From contig JASLEM010000453.1 of the NCBI GenBank assembly GCA_030151165.1, positions 1 through 15,693 of the forward strand: DNA of 15,693 nucleotides. Reading direction: 5' to 3'. A program made the position numbers and the translations under genes. Below, one piece after another: positions 15,529-15,693 of the stretch. Origin of the DNA: Burkholderiaceae bacterium. Its GTDB lineage: Bacteria; Pseudomonadota; Gammaproteobacteria; Burkholderiales; Burkholderiaceae. Each line of letters starts with the position of its first letter. Position 1 is the stretch's first letter. The notes beneath the pieces were generated by a model. That model worked only from the letters and a program-made list of their open reading frames with translations. It did not search any database and was not told where the DNA came from.

Positions 15529-15693
15529 CGCGCATCCACGGCAGCAGCGCGAACTCGGGCCCGCGCTCGCCGAGCGAATACCAGACCTGGTTGGTCGCGC
15601 AGTCGTCGGCGACGCCCTCGAGCTCCTCGAGGTCGTCGACATCGAAGTTGCTCACGCCCCAGCGGCGGATACGGCCATCGTCCACGAGCGCGC
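15516..15693 (-). pseudogene. Antisense fragment of an aldo/keto reductase
   Basis: On the minus strand, bases 15691 down to 15515 encode 59 residues that begin ALVDDGRIRRWGVSNFDVDD and end LLPWMRERRMP. The GVSNF and NQVWYSL motifs are the ones that follow the catalytic His in aldo/keto reductases, precisely the part lacking from the plus-strand copy. The fragment enters from the window end and has no start. After RRMP the minus reading turns into the antisense of the plus-strand gene. The two copies overlap by a few codons but differ there (LVAAG against LVDDG), so they are not simple mirror images of one sequence in that overlap. Confidence 0.8.

Noticed and set aside
1..15693. tRNA or rRNA genes
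   Set aside because: No cloverleaf-like segment or conserved rRNA text was noticed; a covariance-model scan was not possible here.

Overview
The window is GC-rich, densely coded DNA, most likely from a betaproteobacterium of the order Burkholderiales. The grounds are a small Trp-rich protein of a type I know mainly from Burkholderiales, a PEP-CTERM protein, a single-chain iron-sulfur fumarase, a MipA/OmpV outer-membrane protein beside a two-component system, and the codon usage. Both ends cut through genes, so this may be a whole metagenomic contig; I cannot confirm that.

Layout. 1-1384: the C-terminal four fifths of dihydroxy-acid dehydratase (ilvD, +). 1463-3908 (-): a small Trp-rich membrane protein and acetyl-CoA synthetase (acs). 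4125-5457 (+): a YqhA-type membrane protein and a PEP-CTERM exported protein. 5488-5919 (-): an orphan hypothetical gene. 6237-7763 (+): class I fumarase with a textbook intrinsic terminator. 7817-8402: a gene-free stretch with an exact 32-bp inverted pair that looks like a REP doublet (REPIN/BIME type), lying inside a second, imperfect inverted pair. 8403-8930 (+): a conserved-looking helical protein of unknown function. 8947-9188: a phase-locked array of 42-bp repeats and inverted repeats with a strong terminator inside it. 9328-12155 (+): MipA/OmpV outer-membrane protein, OmpR-type response regulator and sensor kinase. 12186-12878 (-): a hypothetical gene. 12960-15019 (+): a translationally coupled pair, HSL-type esterase and aldo/keto reductase. 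15090-15693: a second aldo/keto reductase that breaks at about 15516-15528 and is followed by an antisense piece of an aldo/keto reductase.

How the genes work together. IlvD (branched-chain amino acids), Acs (acetate activation) and fumarase (TCA cycle) are ordinary central metabolism and are not one operon. MipA, regulator and kinase form a plausible envelope-sensing unit. The esterase and reductase share a TGATG junction and are probably one transcript.

The part least explained by known features is 8403-9188. It joins a small protein of unknown function to a downstream array in which a TTCGGAACTCCG-like motif recurs at exact 42-bp phase, is partly rebuilt into a terminator, and ends in an inverted copy. 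It is the best candidate here for an undescribed gene-plus-repeat module. Three genes also have a TAnnnT-like hexamer exactly six bases before ATG and no Shine-Dalgarno sequence, which suggests leaderless transcripts.
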